A stretch of 64,000 nt of DNA from Demequina aestuarii (GTDB lineage Bacteria > Actinomycetota > Actinomycetes > Actinomycetales > Demequinaceae): NCBI RefSeq assembly GCF_000975095.1, contig NZ_BBRD01000001.1, positions 2,375,467 through 2,439,466 on the forward strand. The letters run 5' to 3'. This document shows, piece by piece, positions 37,288 to 45,949 of this stretch (positions within the stretch are counted from its first letter, which is position 1; every line of letters starts with the position of its first letter). Below the pieces are notes generated by a model, which worked only from the letters and a program-made list of their open reading frames with translations, was not told the origin of the DNA and made no database searches. Both the position numbers and the translations under genes were made by a program.

Positions 37288-38036
37288 GACAGTTCCCCGT
37301 CGTCGATCGCCCGGCGTCCCACGAGATCGACGAACGCCTGCTGCAGAGATGGAGCGCTGCCGCGCACCTCCGGCACCGTCCCCTCCACGCGGACCGCTCC
37401 GCCGGCGATCACCACCACCCGATCGCACAGCCGCTCCACCACGTCCATCACGTGGCTGGAGAACACGACGGTGCCGCCCCCCGCACGGTAGCGATGCAGC
37501 ATCTCCTCCATCACCTGGGTGTTCACGGGATCGAGTGACCCGAACGGCTCGTCGAGGATGAGCACCCGGGGGCTGTGCAGGAGCGCCACCGCGAGGCCGA
37601 TGCGCTTGGTCATGCCCAACGAGTAGTCAGCGATCATGCGGTTCTCGTCGTCGGTCATCGCGAGGATCCGCAGCAGCTCGTCCGCACGGCGAGTGATCTC
37701 GGCAGGGTCCATGCGACGCAGCAGGCCCGCGTACTCCAGCATCTCGCGCCCCGACAGCCGGTCGAACAGGGCAGGGTTGTCTGCCACGAATCCCAGTCGC
37801 CCCTTGGCTTCGCGCGGATCCGGCCACACCGCCACGCCGTCGACCTCGACCTCGCCCGCATCGGGCTGCAGTGCGCCGATCATCATGCGGAGCGCCGTGG
37901 TCTTGCCCGCGCCGTTGGGACCCGCGATCCCGTAGAAGGCCCCGCGCGGGATGTCCAGGTCGAGCCCGGCCACGGCGCGCGTGTGTCCGAACGCCTTGTG
38001 CAGTCCACGCACCCGCACAGCAGACGCGTCAAGCAT
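37269..38036 (-). CDS. ABC transporter ATP-binding protein
   Basis: 255 residues. Walker A GPNGAGKTT, Q-loop region RLGFVADNPALFDRLSG, an atypical signature YSLGMTKR in place of LSGGQ, Walker B RVLILDEPFGSLDP and H-loop VVFSSHVMDV. The SxGMxxR signature is usual for ABC-2-type exporters. Operon with the permease; no further partner gene follows. Confidence 0.92.
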   Translation of the reverse strand: MLDASAVRVRGLHKAFGHTRAVAGLDLDIPRGAFYGIAGPNGAGKTTALRMMIGALQPDAGEVEVDGVAVWPDPREAKGRLGFVADNPALFDRLSGREMLEYAGLLRRMDPAEITRRADELLRILAMTDDENRMIADYSLGMTKRIGLAVALLHSPRVLILDEPFGSLDPVNTQVMEEMLHRYRAGGGTVVFSSHVMDVVERLCDRVVVIAGGAVRVEGTVPEVRGSAPSLQQAFVDLVGRRAIDDGELSWLSSS

Positions 38037-38077
38037 GAGTCCCCCTCTGCCGAGCCGCCTGCGGCGGTCGGCGCGAC

Positions 38078-40738
38078 CTACTTCTTCTTCGGAGCCGCCT
38101 TCTTCGCGGCAGGCTTCTTCTTCGCGGGAGCGCGCTTCTTCTTGGCGGGGCCCTTGGCGCGCTTCTCCTGCAGGAGCTCGATGGCACGCTCGGAGGTCAT
38201 GCCCTCGACCGTGTCGCCGCGCGGGATCGTCACGTTGGTCTCGCCGTCGGTGATGTACTCGCCGAACCGGCCTTCCTTGATGACGATGGCCTTCTTGCTG
38301 ACCGGATCCTCGCCCAGCTCCTTGAGCGGGGGCTTGGCGGCGGGACGGCCGCGGCCGCGCTTGGGCTCGGAGTAGATCTTCAGCGCCTCCTCGAGGGTGA
38401 CGGTGAACATCTGGGCCTCGGTCTCGAGCGAGCGCGAGTCCGTGCCCTTCTTGAGGTACGGGCCGTAACGGCCGTTCTGCGCCGTGATGACGTCGCCGGA
38501 CTCCGGGTCCTTGCCGACCTCACGAGGAAGGCTCATCAAGGTGAGCGCGTCGTCGAGGGTGATGGTCTCCAGCGACATCGACTTGAGCAGGCTCGCCGTG
38601 GCGGGCTTGCCCTTGGCGTCCTCGGGCAGCACCTCGGTGACGTACGGGCCGTAGCGTCCGCCCTTGGCCACGATCTCGTAGCCGGTCTCGGGGTGCTTGC
38701 CCAGCGAGCGCTCGTCGCCGCCCTGGTTCTCGAAGAGTTCGAGCGCCTTGGCGACCGTGAGCTCGTCGGGGGCGAGATCCTCGGGGATCGAGGCAGTCTG
38801 CCGTTCGCCGTCGACCATCCGCTCGACGTACGGTCCGTAGCGACCGGGTCGCGCGGCGATTCCCTCGCCGATCTCGAACGTGTTGATGGCCTTGGCGTCG
38901 ATGTCGCCCAGCGACTCGACCAGGTTCTTCAGGCCCTCGGGTCCGTCGCCGTCGGCGCCGAAGTAGAACTCGTGGAGCCACGCCCGCTGGTCGCGCTCGC
39001 CGGTGGCGATGCGGTCGAGCCCCGCCTCCATCTCGGCGGTGAACGCATAGTCCACCAGCGTGGGGAAGTGCTGCTCGAGCAGACGCACGATCGCAAAGGC
39101 GATCCACGTGGGCACGAGCGTCTGCTTGTCGATCCGCACGTACTCCCGCGCGACCAGTACGTCCACGGTCGACGCGTACGTGGACGGGCGGCCCAGCTTG
39201 CGGTCCTCGAGCTCCTGGATCATGCCGCCCTGAGTGAAGCGCGGCGGCGGCGTGGTCGCGTGCGTGATGGGCTCGAGATCCTCGGCCTCGACCTGCTGAC
39301 CCTCGGCGAGCTGCGGCAGGCGCTTGTCCTTGTCCTGCGTGGCTTCCTTGGTGTCATCCTCGTAGCGCGAGCGCTCCTTGGACTCCTCGTACGCCGCCAG
39401 GAACCCCGGCGACGTGATGATGGTGCCGGAAGCGGAGAACTCCACCGCGTGCCCGGCCGCGGTCTTCGCGCCGATGCGCACCGTCGAGGTGCTGCCCACC
39501 GCATCGGCCATCTGCGAGGCCACGGTGCGCTTCCAGATCATCTCGTACATGCGGAACTCGTCGCCCGACAGCTCGCCGCGCACCGAGGCCGGCGTGCGGA
39601 ACTTGTCGCCGGCGGGCCGGATCGCCTCGTGCGCCTCCTGCGCGTTCGTGTCCTGGCTGGCGTAGACGCGAGGCGACGATGCGACCGAGTCAGAGCCGTA
39701 GAGCTCGGAAGCCTGCGCCCGGGCGGCACGGATGGCCTCTCCCGACAGCGCCGGCGAGTCGGACCTCATATAGGTGATGTAGCCGCGCTGGTACAGGCCC
39801 TGCGCCACGCCCATCGCCTGGCGAGCGCCGAGGCGCATCTTGCGGCTGGCCTCCTGGATGAGCGACGACGTGATGAAGGGGGCGGCCGGCCTGCGCTTGT
39901 AGGGCTTGGACTCGACGCTCGACACGGAATAGGAGGAGTGGGCGAGGCCCGATGCGAGGGCTCCGGCCTCTCCAGCCGTCACGTGGTGCACCTTGGCGTT
40001 CTTCAGCACGCCGCGGTCGTCGAAGTCCTTGCCGGTCGCGACTCGCTTGCCGTCGACCGTGGTGAGGCGCGCGGTGAAGCCCTTGCCCGCATCGGCCCCC
40101 TCGGAGGCGGTGAAGGTCGCGGTGAGGTCCCAGTACTCTGCGGACTGGAACGCCATGCGCTCCTTCTCGCGGTCCACGACGAGGCGCAGCGCGACGGACT
40201 GCACGCGACCGGCGCTCAGGCCCTGCTGAATCTTGCGCCACAGCACCGGCGAGACCTCGTAGCCGTAGAGGCGGTCGAGCACGCGGCGCGCCTCCTGGGC
40301 TTCCACGAGCTCCATGTCGATGTCGCGCGGGTTCGCCAGGGCACGCTCGATGCCCTCGCGGGTGATCTCATGGAATGCCAGGCGCTTCACGGGGACCTTG
40401 GGCTTCAACACCTCGAGCAGGTGCCACGCGATGGCCTCCCCCTCGCGGTCCTCATCCGTCGCGAGGTAGAGCTCGTCGGCACCCTTGAGCGCACGCTTGA
40501 GATCAGCCACCAGCTTCTTCTTCTCGGGGCTCACCACATAGAACGGTGCGAAGCCGTTCTCGACGTCGACCGCGAACTTGCCGAGCGATCCCGTCTTCTT
40601 GTCGGCGGGCATCTCCGAGGGCTGGGGAAGGTCGCGAATGTGCCCGACGGACGACACCACCTCGTAGTCGGCACCCAGGTAGCCGCCGATCGTGCGCGAC
40701 TTGGTGGGTGACTCGACGATCACGAGCTTGTGCGTCAT
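38078..40738 (-). CDS. topA: DNA topoisomerase I (type IA)
   Basis: 886 residues. Toprim domain at the N-terminus (LVIVESPTKSRTIGGYLG; DREGEAIAWHL), active-site Tyr323 in GYITYMRSDSPALS, and four C-terminal repeats of the GRYGPYV/GRFGEYI type in place of zinc fingers, ending in a lysine-rich tail (PAKKKPAAKKAAPKKK), as in other actinobacteria. It relaxes negative supercoils. AGGAG precedes the ATG. It normally neighbours tmk; here an accessory block lies between. Confidence 0.96.
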   Translation of the reverse strand: MTHKLVIVESPTKSRTIGGYLGADYEVVSSVGHIRDLPQPSEMPADKKTGSLGKFAVDVENGFAPFYVVSPEKKKLVADLKRALKGADELYLATDEDREGEAIAWHLLEVLKPKVPVKRLAFHEITREGIERALANPRDIDMELVEAQEARRVLDRLYGYEVSPVLWRKIQQGLSAGRVQSVALRLVVDREKERMAFQSAEYWDLTATFTASEGADAGKGFTARLTTVDGKRVATGKDFDDRGVLKNAKVHHVTAGEAGALASGLAHSSYSVSSVESKPYKRRPAAPFITSSLIQEASRKMRLGARQAMGVAQGLYQRGYITYMRSDSPALSGEAIRAARAQASELYGSDSVASSPRVYASQDTNAQEAHEAIRPAGDKFRTPASVRGELSGDEFRMYEMIWKRTVASQMADAVGSTSTVRIGAKTAAGHAVEFSASGTIITSPGFLAAYEESKERSRYEDDTKEATQDKDKRLPQLAEGQQVEAEDLEPITHATTPPPRFTQGGMIQELEDRKLGRPSTYASTVDVLVAREYVRIDKQTLVPTWIAFAIVRLLEQHFPTLVDYAFTAEMEAGLDRIATGERDQRAWLHEFYFGADGDGPEGLKNLVESLGDIDAKAINTFEIGEGIAARPGRYGPYVERMVDGERQTASIPEDLAPDELTVAKALELFENQGGDERSLGKHPETGYEIVAKGGRYGPYVTEVLPEDAKGKPATASLLKSMSLETITLDDALTLMSLPREVGKDPESGDVITAQNGRYGPYLKKGTDSRSLETEAQMFTVTLEEALKIYSEPKRGRGRPAAKPPLKELGEDPVSKKAIVIKEGRFGEYITDGETNVTIPRGDTVEGMTSERAIELLQEKRAKGPAKKKRAPAKKKPAAKKAAPKKK

Positions 40739-40887
40739 CTGCTCCTGCTTTCGGGTGGGGGCGACTCCTGCGCAACGGGCGGGAGACGCTCACAGAATAC
40801 ATACGGTGCGCGCAGAGTCGAACGGGACCGGTCCCGCAATGCTCTGCCGTTCACCCCGCCGCCACCCGGCTCTGTCACCATGGGGGT

Positions 40888-41715
40888 GTGAATAGTGAAG
40901 CAGTGGGACAGGCGATGCGAGACGTCGCGGATGACCTCATTCGACCGAGGTTCCGAACCCTGACGGACGGAGATGTCGATACCAAGTCGGGACCGGATGA
41001 TCTGGTGACCATCGCCGACGTGGAGGCCGAGCGCGCCCTCACGCCGCTGTTGGCGGCCATCACGGACCAGCCGGTGGTGGGAGAAGAGGCCTCCGAGGCC
41101 GACCCGTCGCTTCCCGACGTGCTCGGAACCGCGCCTGCAGCATGGACCGTGGACCCCGTGGACGGGACGTGGAACTTCGCGCACGGCTCGATCGACTACG
41201 CGGTGATGGTGGGACACGTGGACTCGGGCAACGCCCACACCGGGTGGATCCTCCACCCTGAGACCGGCAACCTCCTGTACGGGGGCGTCGACGCTCCGGT
41301 GACCGTCACGGACGATTCCGGCATGGTGCGGACGGTCGAGTCGGTCGCGAGCGCGCCGGTGCGCCCCGTCTCGGAGCTGCGCGGCATGGCGGTGCTGAAG
41401 TTCGCGCCGGAGAGTACCGCGAGCGGCCTCGTGGGGCTCGCTGAGGACGTCGCCGAGGTCACGCCGCCGCGCATGTGCGCCGGGTGGGACTACTGGGACA
41501 TCATCGACGGCGAGCTCGACTTCCTGCTGTACTTCCGGGCCAAGCCGTGGGATCACGCTCCCGGCGCAGCGATCTGCCGGGCCGCGGGCTATGCGGTGCG
41601 CCACCTCGACGGCGCCGAGTACCGGCCCGGCGACCCCGGACGCCCGTTCCTGGTGGCACGCGCGGGCGAGTGGGAGGCGCTGGCCGCCGCCGTGCGCGCC
41701 CGCGCGACGCTCTAG
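40888..41715 (+). CDS. Inositol monophosphatase-family enzyme
   Basis: 275 residues from GTG 40888. Metal-binding motifs of the family are present: GEEASEAD, WTVDPVDGTWNFAHGS, and C-terminal WDYWDIIDGELDF with PWDHAPGAAICRAAGY. Substrate could be inositol-1-phosphate or histidinol phosphate (HisN); the motifs do not decide. The ribosome-binding site is unclear (a G-run abuts the start), so initiation may be leaderless or from a nearby codon. Confidence 0.85.
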   Translation: MNSEAVGQAMRDVADDLIRPRFRTLTDGDVDTKSGPDDLVTIADVEAERALTPLLAAITDQPVVGEEASEADPSLPDVLGTAPAAWTVDPVDGTWNFAHGSIDYAVMVGHVDSGNAHTGWILHPETGNLLYGGVDAPVTVTDDSGMVRTVESVASAPVRPVSELRGMAVLKFAPESTASGLVGLAEDVAEVTPPRMCAGWDYWDIIDGELDFLLYFRAKPWDHAPGAAICRAAGYAVRHLDGAEYRPGDPGRPFLVARAGEWEALAAAVRARATL

Positions 41716-41744
41716 CCCTCCCCGCCCCCGCTCTTCCTCGCTCT

Positions 41745-42007
41745 CGCCTTGGCGCGCTAGCGGGCGGTGAGTGTCGCAATTGGGCGGTCTGCGGATCCTG
41801 GCGGACATCCATTGTCGATCGTGAGGTGTGCCGCGCCGCCAGCGTCCTCCCGGCCGATGCATCATCGGGCTGCGTCTCGCGTGAGGCACCTCGTGCGGTG
41901 CGAGGCGGGTGCGCGTGGGCGTGCGCGTGCTCAACGACACTGGGCGTTCTCCAGGATTCGTGAATACACCCGATGCGACACTCAGCGTCCCCTGGCGCGC
42001 TAAGGCG
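41745..42007. repeat. MITE-like element with ~60-bp inverted ends (copies B2 and B3)
   Basis: Left end 41745-41804 starts CGCCTTGGCGCGCTAGCG and has GGTGAGTGTCGCAATTGGG and GGATCCTGGCGG. The right end 41949-42007, reverse-complemented, starts CGCCTTAGCGCGCCAGGG with CTGAGTGTCGCATCGGG and GAATCCTGGAG. The 144 bp between contains short palindromes (for example GAGGCACCTC) and GGCCGATGC but no ORF that I trust. The unit sits directly after the phosphatase stop. It accounts for nearly all of the gene-free stretch 41716-42074. Confidence 0.65.
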
Positions 42008-42036
42008 GAGATGGGGTGCGAGGGTGCGGGGACACG

Positions 42037-42062
42037 AAAAGAGGGCCCCAGGAGGGGCCCTC
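42037..42062 (-). terminator. Rho-independent terminator
   Basis: GAGGGCCCC and GGGGCCCTC form a perfect 9-bp stem with an AGGA loop, flanked on the minus-strand downstream side by TTTT. It terminates the gene ending at 42075. Confidence 0.85.
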
Positions 42063-42074
42063 TTCGCGTATCGC

Positions 42075-42737
42075 TTACGCCTCGGTCGTGCCGACCTTGT
42101 CTGCACGGGTCGCCCACACCAGGCCGAGTCCGGTCAGGATCAGGGTGAGGCCCAGGCCAGCTGCGATCGCGGCGGTGCCCAGACCGAGCACCAGCACGTT
42201 GGCGGTGACCGAGCCGACGCCCAGCTCGCCGATCAGTGCGTGTGCGGTGGGGTTCCATGCCTCGGCGCGTGCCGCGCCCTCGAGCGGGTGCATGCGGTCG
42301 AAGTCGGCCCAGTAGCGACCGTCGGTGGGAACCTCGTAGGTGCCGGCCTCGAAGGTCTCGCCGTTGTACTCGACGGGCTCGTCCAGCGTCACCTCGGTGG
42401 TGCCGTTGAGCGTGTGGTAGGCCACGAGACCCATCTGGTACATGTACTCGGAGCCGGTGTTCACCAGCGGGTTGTCGGGGTCCATCTCGTAGCCCTTGAG
42501 CGCGTAGCCCCAGTCGTCCTCGACGAGCGACTTGATGGCCTCTGCGCCCTCGACCTCGCCGCGGTCGACGAGCACGCCGTCCTCGTTGTAGGTCAGGGTG
42601 ACGTTCTGTGCCGCGGAGAAGGCCTGCAGGGAGTCGTTGCCCGCCTTCACCTGGAGCGCGGCGAATGCGCCGACGCCGATGAAGCCGATGCCGATGATGG
42701 CGAGAATGATGCCGAGGAGCTTGAGTCGAGCGGTCAT
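42075..42737 (-). CDS. Two-helix membrane protein of unknown function
   Basis: 220 residues from ATG 42737 (AAGGA 9 nt upstream). A membrane helix at residues ~5-28 (LLGIILAIIGIGFIGVGAFAAL), an extracellular domain of ~140 residues (TLTYNEDGVLVDRGEVEGAEA; YNGETFEAGTYEVPTDGRYW), and a second helix near the C-terminus (GLGLTLILTGLGLVWATRA). Similar actinobacterial proteins are often mislabelled as LigA ring-opening dioxygenases; no dioxygenase feature is visible here. Single-gene transcript with its own terminator. Confidence 0.75.
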   Translation of the reverse strand: MTARLKLLGIILAIIGIGFIGVGAFAALQVKAGNDSLQAFSAAQNVTLTYNEDGVLVDRGEVEGAEAIKSLVEDDWGYALKGYEMDPDNPLVNTGSEYMYQMGLVAYHTLNGTTEVTLDEPVEYNGETFEAGTYEVPTDGRYWADFDRMHPLEGAARAEAWNPTAHALIGELGVGSVTANVLVLGLGTAAIAAGLGLTLILTGLGLVWATRADKVGTTEA

Positions 42738-42927
42738 GATGTGGGGTCCTTTCCCATCCGGGGTTGGTGTTGCTAGTGCCCCAAGACTGACGGCCCCAAA
42801 GAGCCCGCGTACGGGACCATGGACCCACCGCGACCCATTTGTCACGAATCCACGAGGAAAAACCCTCCGCGGTCTTTCCAGGGAGTTCGCCGAGAGTTGA
42901 GAGAGGGCGCGCTCGAACCGGTCGAAA

Positions 42928-44496
42928 TCAGCGCAGGAGCAGTCCGTCGCGGACGAGGTCCCGCACAGCGGGCACGATTCCGCCGATGACGTCTCCCGGC
43001 GCCACGTCGAGCAGCGCCGCGAGGGCGTGCGCGATCTGGCCCACCGTGAGCTCGCCGTCGCTCGCACCCACGAGCCCCGCGAGTGCCGTGTCGGCCTTGA
43101 TCACGCGGCCGAAGCCGCCGCCCTGACGAAGCAGGATGTGCTCGGGGTGAGCCTCGAGCGGCCGTCCGTGCGTCTCCTTGGTGACGTCGGGCGCGACCGT
43201 GAACGCGGTGTCCAGGACGTCGCCGTCTGAGGCCGACGCCAGCCAATCGTGCGCCTCCAGCGCGGCGGCGAGCGTGGGACCCAGCGGCGTGGCCATGGCG
43301 CCCTCGTGCTCCTCGAATCGGCGCAGCGTCGGGGTACCGGTCAGCGGCCTGCGCAGGACCACCAGACCGAAGCCGATGGCCTCCACGGCGTCCTCGTCGA
43401 ACGCCCGCAGATATGCCTCGTACGCACTCGACCACAGGGCAGGATCACGGTCCGCAGTGACGCCGGCGTCCCGCAGCCACGTCTCCGCGTACTCTGCAGC
43501 ATCCAGCGCATCGCGTTGGACGATCCAGGCGTCGAGCGGCACCGACGCCGTGTCGAGCCAGTGCTCGATGCGGGCACGCCAGTCGCCGCCGTCATCGCCA
43601 CGGCGAATCTCCCAATTGCCGAGCAGTTGCGCCACGCCTCCCAGCGCCAGGACCGCACCGACGTCGGAGATCAGTCCGGCAGTGACGCCGTCGCCCGCAA
43701 CTCCCCCGTGGCGGTACTCGTAGGTGGGCGCGCCCGGAGGTGTGATGACGAAGGGCGGGTTCGACACGACCAGGTCGAACGACTCGCCTGCCACCGGCTC
43801 GAGCATGGATCCTTCGCGCAGGTCCCAGGCGCGATGTGCCGTGGCACCGCCGCCGAGCGCAGGTGCGTTGACCGTCTCGTTGAACCGCGCATACGACAGC
43901 GCCCGTGCCGAGATGTCCGTCGCGACCACCGCATCGGCGTGCAGAGAGGCGTGCATGGCCTGGATGCCGCACCCCGTGCCGATGTCGAGCACTCGGTTGC
44001 GCGGAGTACGCACCGTCACCGACGCGAGGGTCGTGGCGGCGCCGCCGATCCCCAAGACGTGATCCTGCCCGACGCCCTGAGCCGTCACCGCTTCGCCCTG
44101 ATCGGATGCGATCCACCAGTCGACCTGGCCATGCTCGGTGGTGGCCGCATACGGGCGCAGGTCGATGAGAGACCGCACACCGTCGTCAGCCCCCTCGCCC
44201 GCGGACCGCACGAGGCCGATGCGCTCCGCACCAGGCACCCCCAGGTGGGCCAGTGCGGCGTCGGCCTGCGCGCGCGTGACGTCATCGCCGAGCATGAACA
44301 GCCTCGTCAGGATGGCAGTCGGCGCGTCACCGGCGGCGCGCGCCTCCAGGAGTGCGGGCACCACCTGCTCACGTCCGAGCGCGCGGAAGGCACGATCGCC
44401 CACCAGGGTGCTCACGTCATCGACGGTCCAGCCGTCGAGGTCCGCGCGCAAGGCGGCGGCGGCGGGGGCGTCGACCGCGGGGGGACGGGTGCTCAC
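42928..44496 (-). CDS. Class I SAM-dependent methyltransferase with helical N-terminal domain
   Basis: 522 residues. An N-terminal helical domain (~150 residues) precedes a Rossmann methyltransferase fold with VLDIGTGCGIQAMHAS (SAM loop), VVATDISARALSYARFN and VVSNPPFVI. NPPF is the motif of enzymes that methylate glutamine or nucleobase amino groups (HemK/RlmG type), so a ribosomal RNA or protein target is likely. A C-terminal ~120-residue domain of unknown role follows. GTG start with TAGCCT 7 nt upstream (leaderless). Located between topA and the transporter genes, as in other actinobacteria. Confidence 0.82.
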   Translation of the reverse strand: MSTRPPAVDAPAAAALRADLDGWTVDDVSTLVGDRAFRALGREQVVPALLEARAAGDAPTAILTRLFMLGDDVTRAQADAALAHLGVPGAERIGLVRSAGEGADDGVRSLIDLRPYAATTEHGQVDWWIASDQGEAVTAQGVGQDHVLGIGGAATTLASVTVRTPRNRVLDIGTGCGIQAMHASLHADAVVATDISARALSYARFNETVNAPALGGGATAHRAWDLREGSMLEPVAGESFDLVVSNPPFVITPPGAPTYEYRHGGVAGDGVTAGLISDVGAVLALGGVAQLLGNWEIRRGDDGGDWRARIEHWLDTASVPLDAWIVQRDALDAAEYAETWLRDAGVTADRDPALWSSAYEAYLRAFDEDAVEAIGFGLVVLRRPLTGTPTLRRFEEHEGAMATPLGPTLAAALEAHDWLASASDGDVLDTAFTVAPDVTKETHGRPLEAHPEHILLRQGGGFGRVIKADTALAGLVGASDGELTVGQIAHALAALLDVAPGDVIGGIVPAVRDLVRDGLLLR

Positions 44497-44517
44497 AGGC
44501 TCGAGGCTAGCGCGCCG

Positions 44518-45939
44518 CTACGGCTGGCCCGGCGCCGACGGCCCCAGCGCGTCACCGGTGAGGAGCGCGCGATAGAACGCGACCCCCGCCCCGAGCGCGT
44601 CGATCTCGACGTTCTCGTTCGGACCATGGATCGACTCGCGCTGGGCCTTGTCCATCCGGAGCGGCGAGAATCGATACACCGCCGGCGAGATACGAGCCAC
44701 GTGCCGCGCATCGGAGGCGGCAAGCATGATGTACGGCACCGTCACGGCGTCCGGGTACGAGGCGGCGACGGCCGCACCGAGCGCGCGCCACCGGGCATCG
44801 TCTCCCGTGGGCGACACGGGCGAGGGTTCGGTGGCCTCCACCACCTCGACCGTCACCCGGGCGTCGTCGATGGCGTCGACCAGGTGCGCCGTGGCCTCGG
44901 CGCAGCTGGATCCGACCGCGACGCGCACATTGATGACGGCCGATGCGCGGGTCGCCAGCACGTTCTGTGCGGGGCTGCCTTCGAGCTGGGTGATGGCTGC
45001 GGTGGTGCGCACCATGGCCGCGAGCTCGGGCCCGAACCGGGGCATGACCCGCCCCAGCACCGCGCGCCGGCGACCGGCGCGCATGAGCAGCCCGCGCATC
45101 GGCCGCGCGACGTGGGGGGCGACGCCCTCGAGCATCTCGATCGTGACATCGTGCACTGCCGCCGGGAAGGGGTGCTCCTCGATCTCGACCAGGGCACGGG
45201 CCAGGATTCCCGGCGCGGACTGGCGCGGCGGCGTCGACGCATGGCCGCCCAGGCTGGCGACGCTGAGCCGCAGCGTCATGATGCCCTTCTCCGAGGCGCC
45301 GATCACGGCCATCGGCCCCCGCAGCGTGGGAAAGGCCTCGGTCGCGACCGCGCCGCCCTCGTCGAGGACCATCCACGGCTCGATGCCGCGCTCCTCGAGC
45401 ACGCGCACCGCCTCGACCGCAGCTGCTCCGTGAAGCTCCTCGTCACCGCCGAAGAACAGGTACAGATCCCGCACCGGGGACCAGCCCTGACGCAGCAGCG
45501 AATCGAGAGCCTCCAGCAGCACCACCATCGCGCCCTTGTCGTCGAGCGTGCCGCGACCGTGCACGCGGCCACCCGCGATCACGCCGTCGAACGGCGGGTG
45601 CTCCCACCCCTCCGCGGACCAGTCGGCCGGCACCGGCACCACGTCCTGATGCGCCATGAGCAGGACGGGACGTTCCGTGAACTGGCCGGGCACGCGCAGC
45701 AGCAGTCCCGCCCGGCCCGCGGTCTCGACCTCGGCCGCGGCGAAGACGCGCGGGTAGATCGCCTCGAGCTCCTTGCGGTGCGCGGTGAACACGGCGGCGT
45801 CGGCATCGGAGAGCGGGCCGGGCGGCGGCGTGACCGTGGGGATGCGCACCAGCCGCGCGAGGTGCTCCGCGGCGCGCAGCGCCTCGGCCGAGTGGTCGGC
45901 GGTCGGGACGGCCGATGCGCGTCTGCGGAACCTCATCAT
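44518..45939 (-). CDS. M20-family peptidase (PM20D1-like)
   Basis: 473 residues from ATG 45939. Zinc ligands and catalytic residues are in order: LLMAHQDVVPV (His, Asp), GRGTLDDKGAM (Asp), FGGDEELHG (Glu-Glu), MVLDEGGAV, and HGPNENVEID near the C-terminus. Family members hydrolyse N-acyl amino acids or dipeptides. No signal peptide is evident. It begins 10 nt after the stop of an MFS transporter gene, suggesting uptake or export of the same kind of compound. Confidence 0.88.
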   Translation of the reverse strand: MMRFRRRASAVPTADHSAEALRAAEHLARLVRIPTVTPPPGPLSDADAAVFTAHRKELEAIYPRVFAAAEVETAGRAGLLLRVPGQFTERPVLLMAHQDVVPVPADWSAEGWEHPPFDGVIAGGRVHGRGTLDDKGAMVVLLEALDSLLRQGWSPVRDLYLFFGGDEELHGAAAVEAVRVLEERGIEPWMVLDEGGAVATEAFPTLRGPMAVIGASEKGIMTLRLSVASLGGHASTPPRQSAPGILARALVEIEEHPFPAAVHDVTIEMLEGVAPHVARPMRGLLMRAGRRRAVLGRVMPRFGPELAAMVRTTAAITQLEGSPAQNVLATRASAVINVRVAVGSSCAEATAHLVDAIDDARVTVEVVEATEPSPVSPTGDDARWRALGAAVAASYPDAVTVPYIMLAASDARHVARISPAVYRFSPLRMDKAQRESIHGPNENVEIDALGAGVAFYRALLTGDALGPSAPGQP

Positions 45940-45949
45940 CGTGACACTC

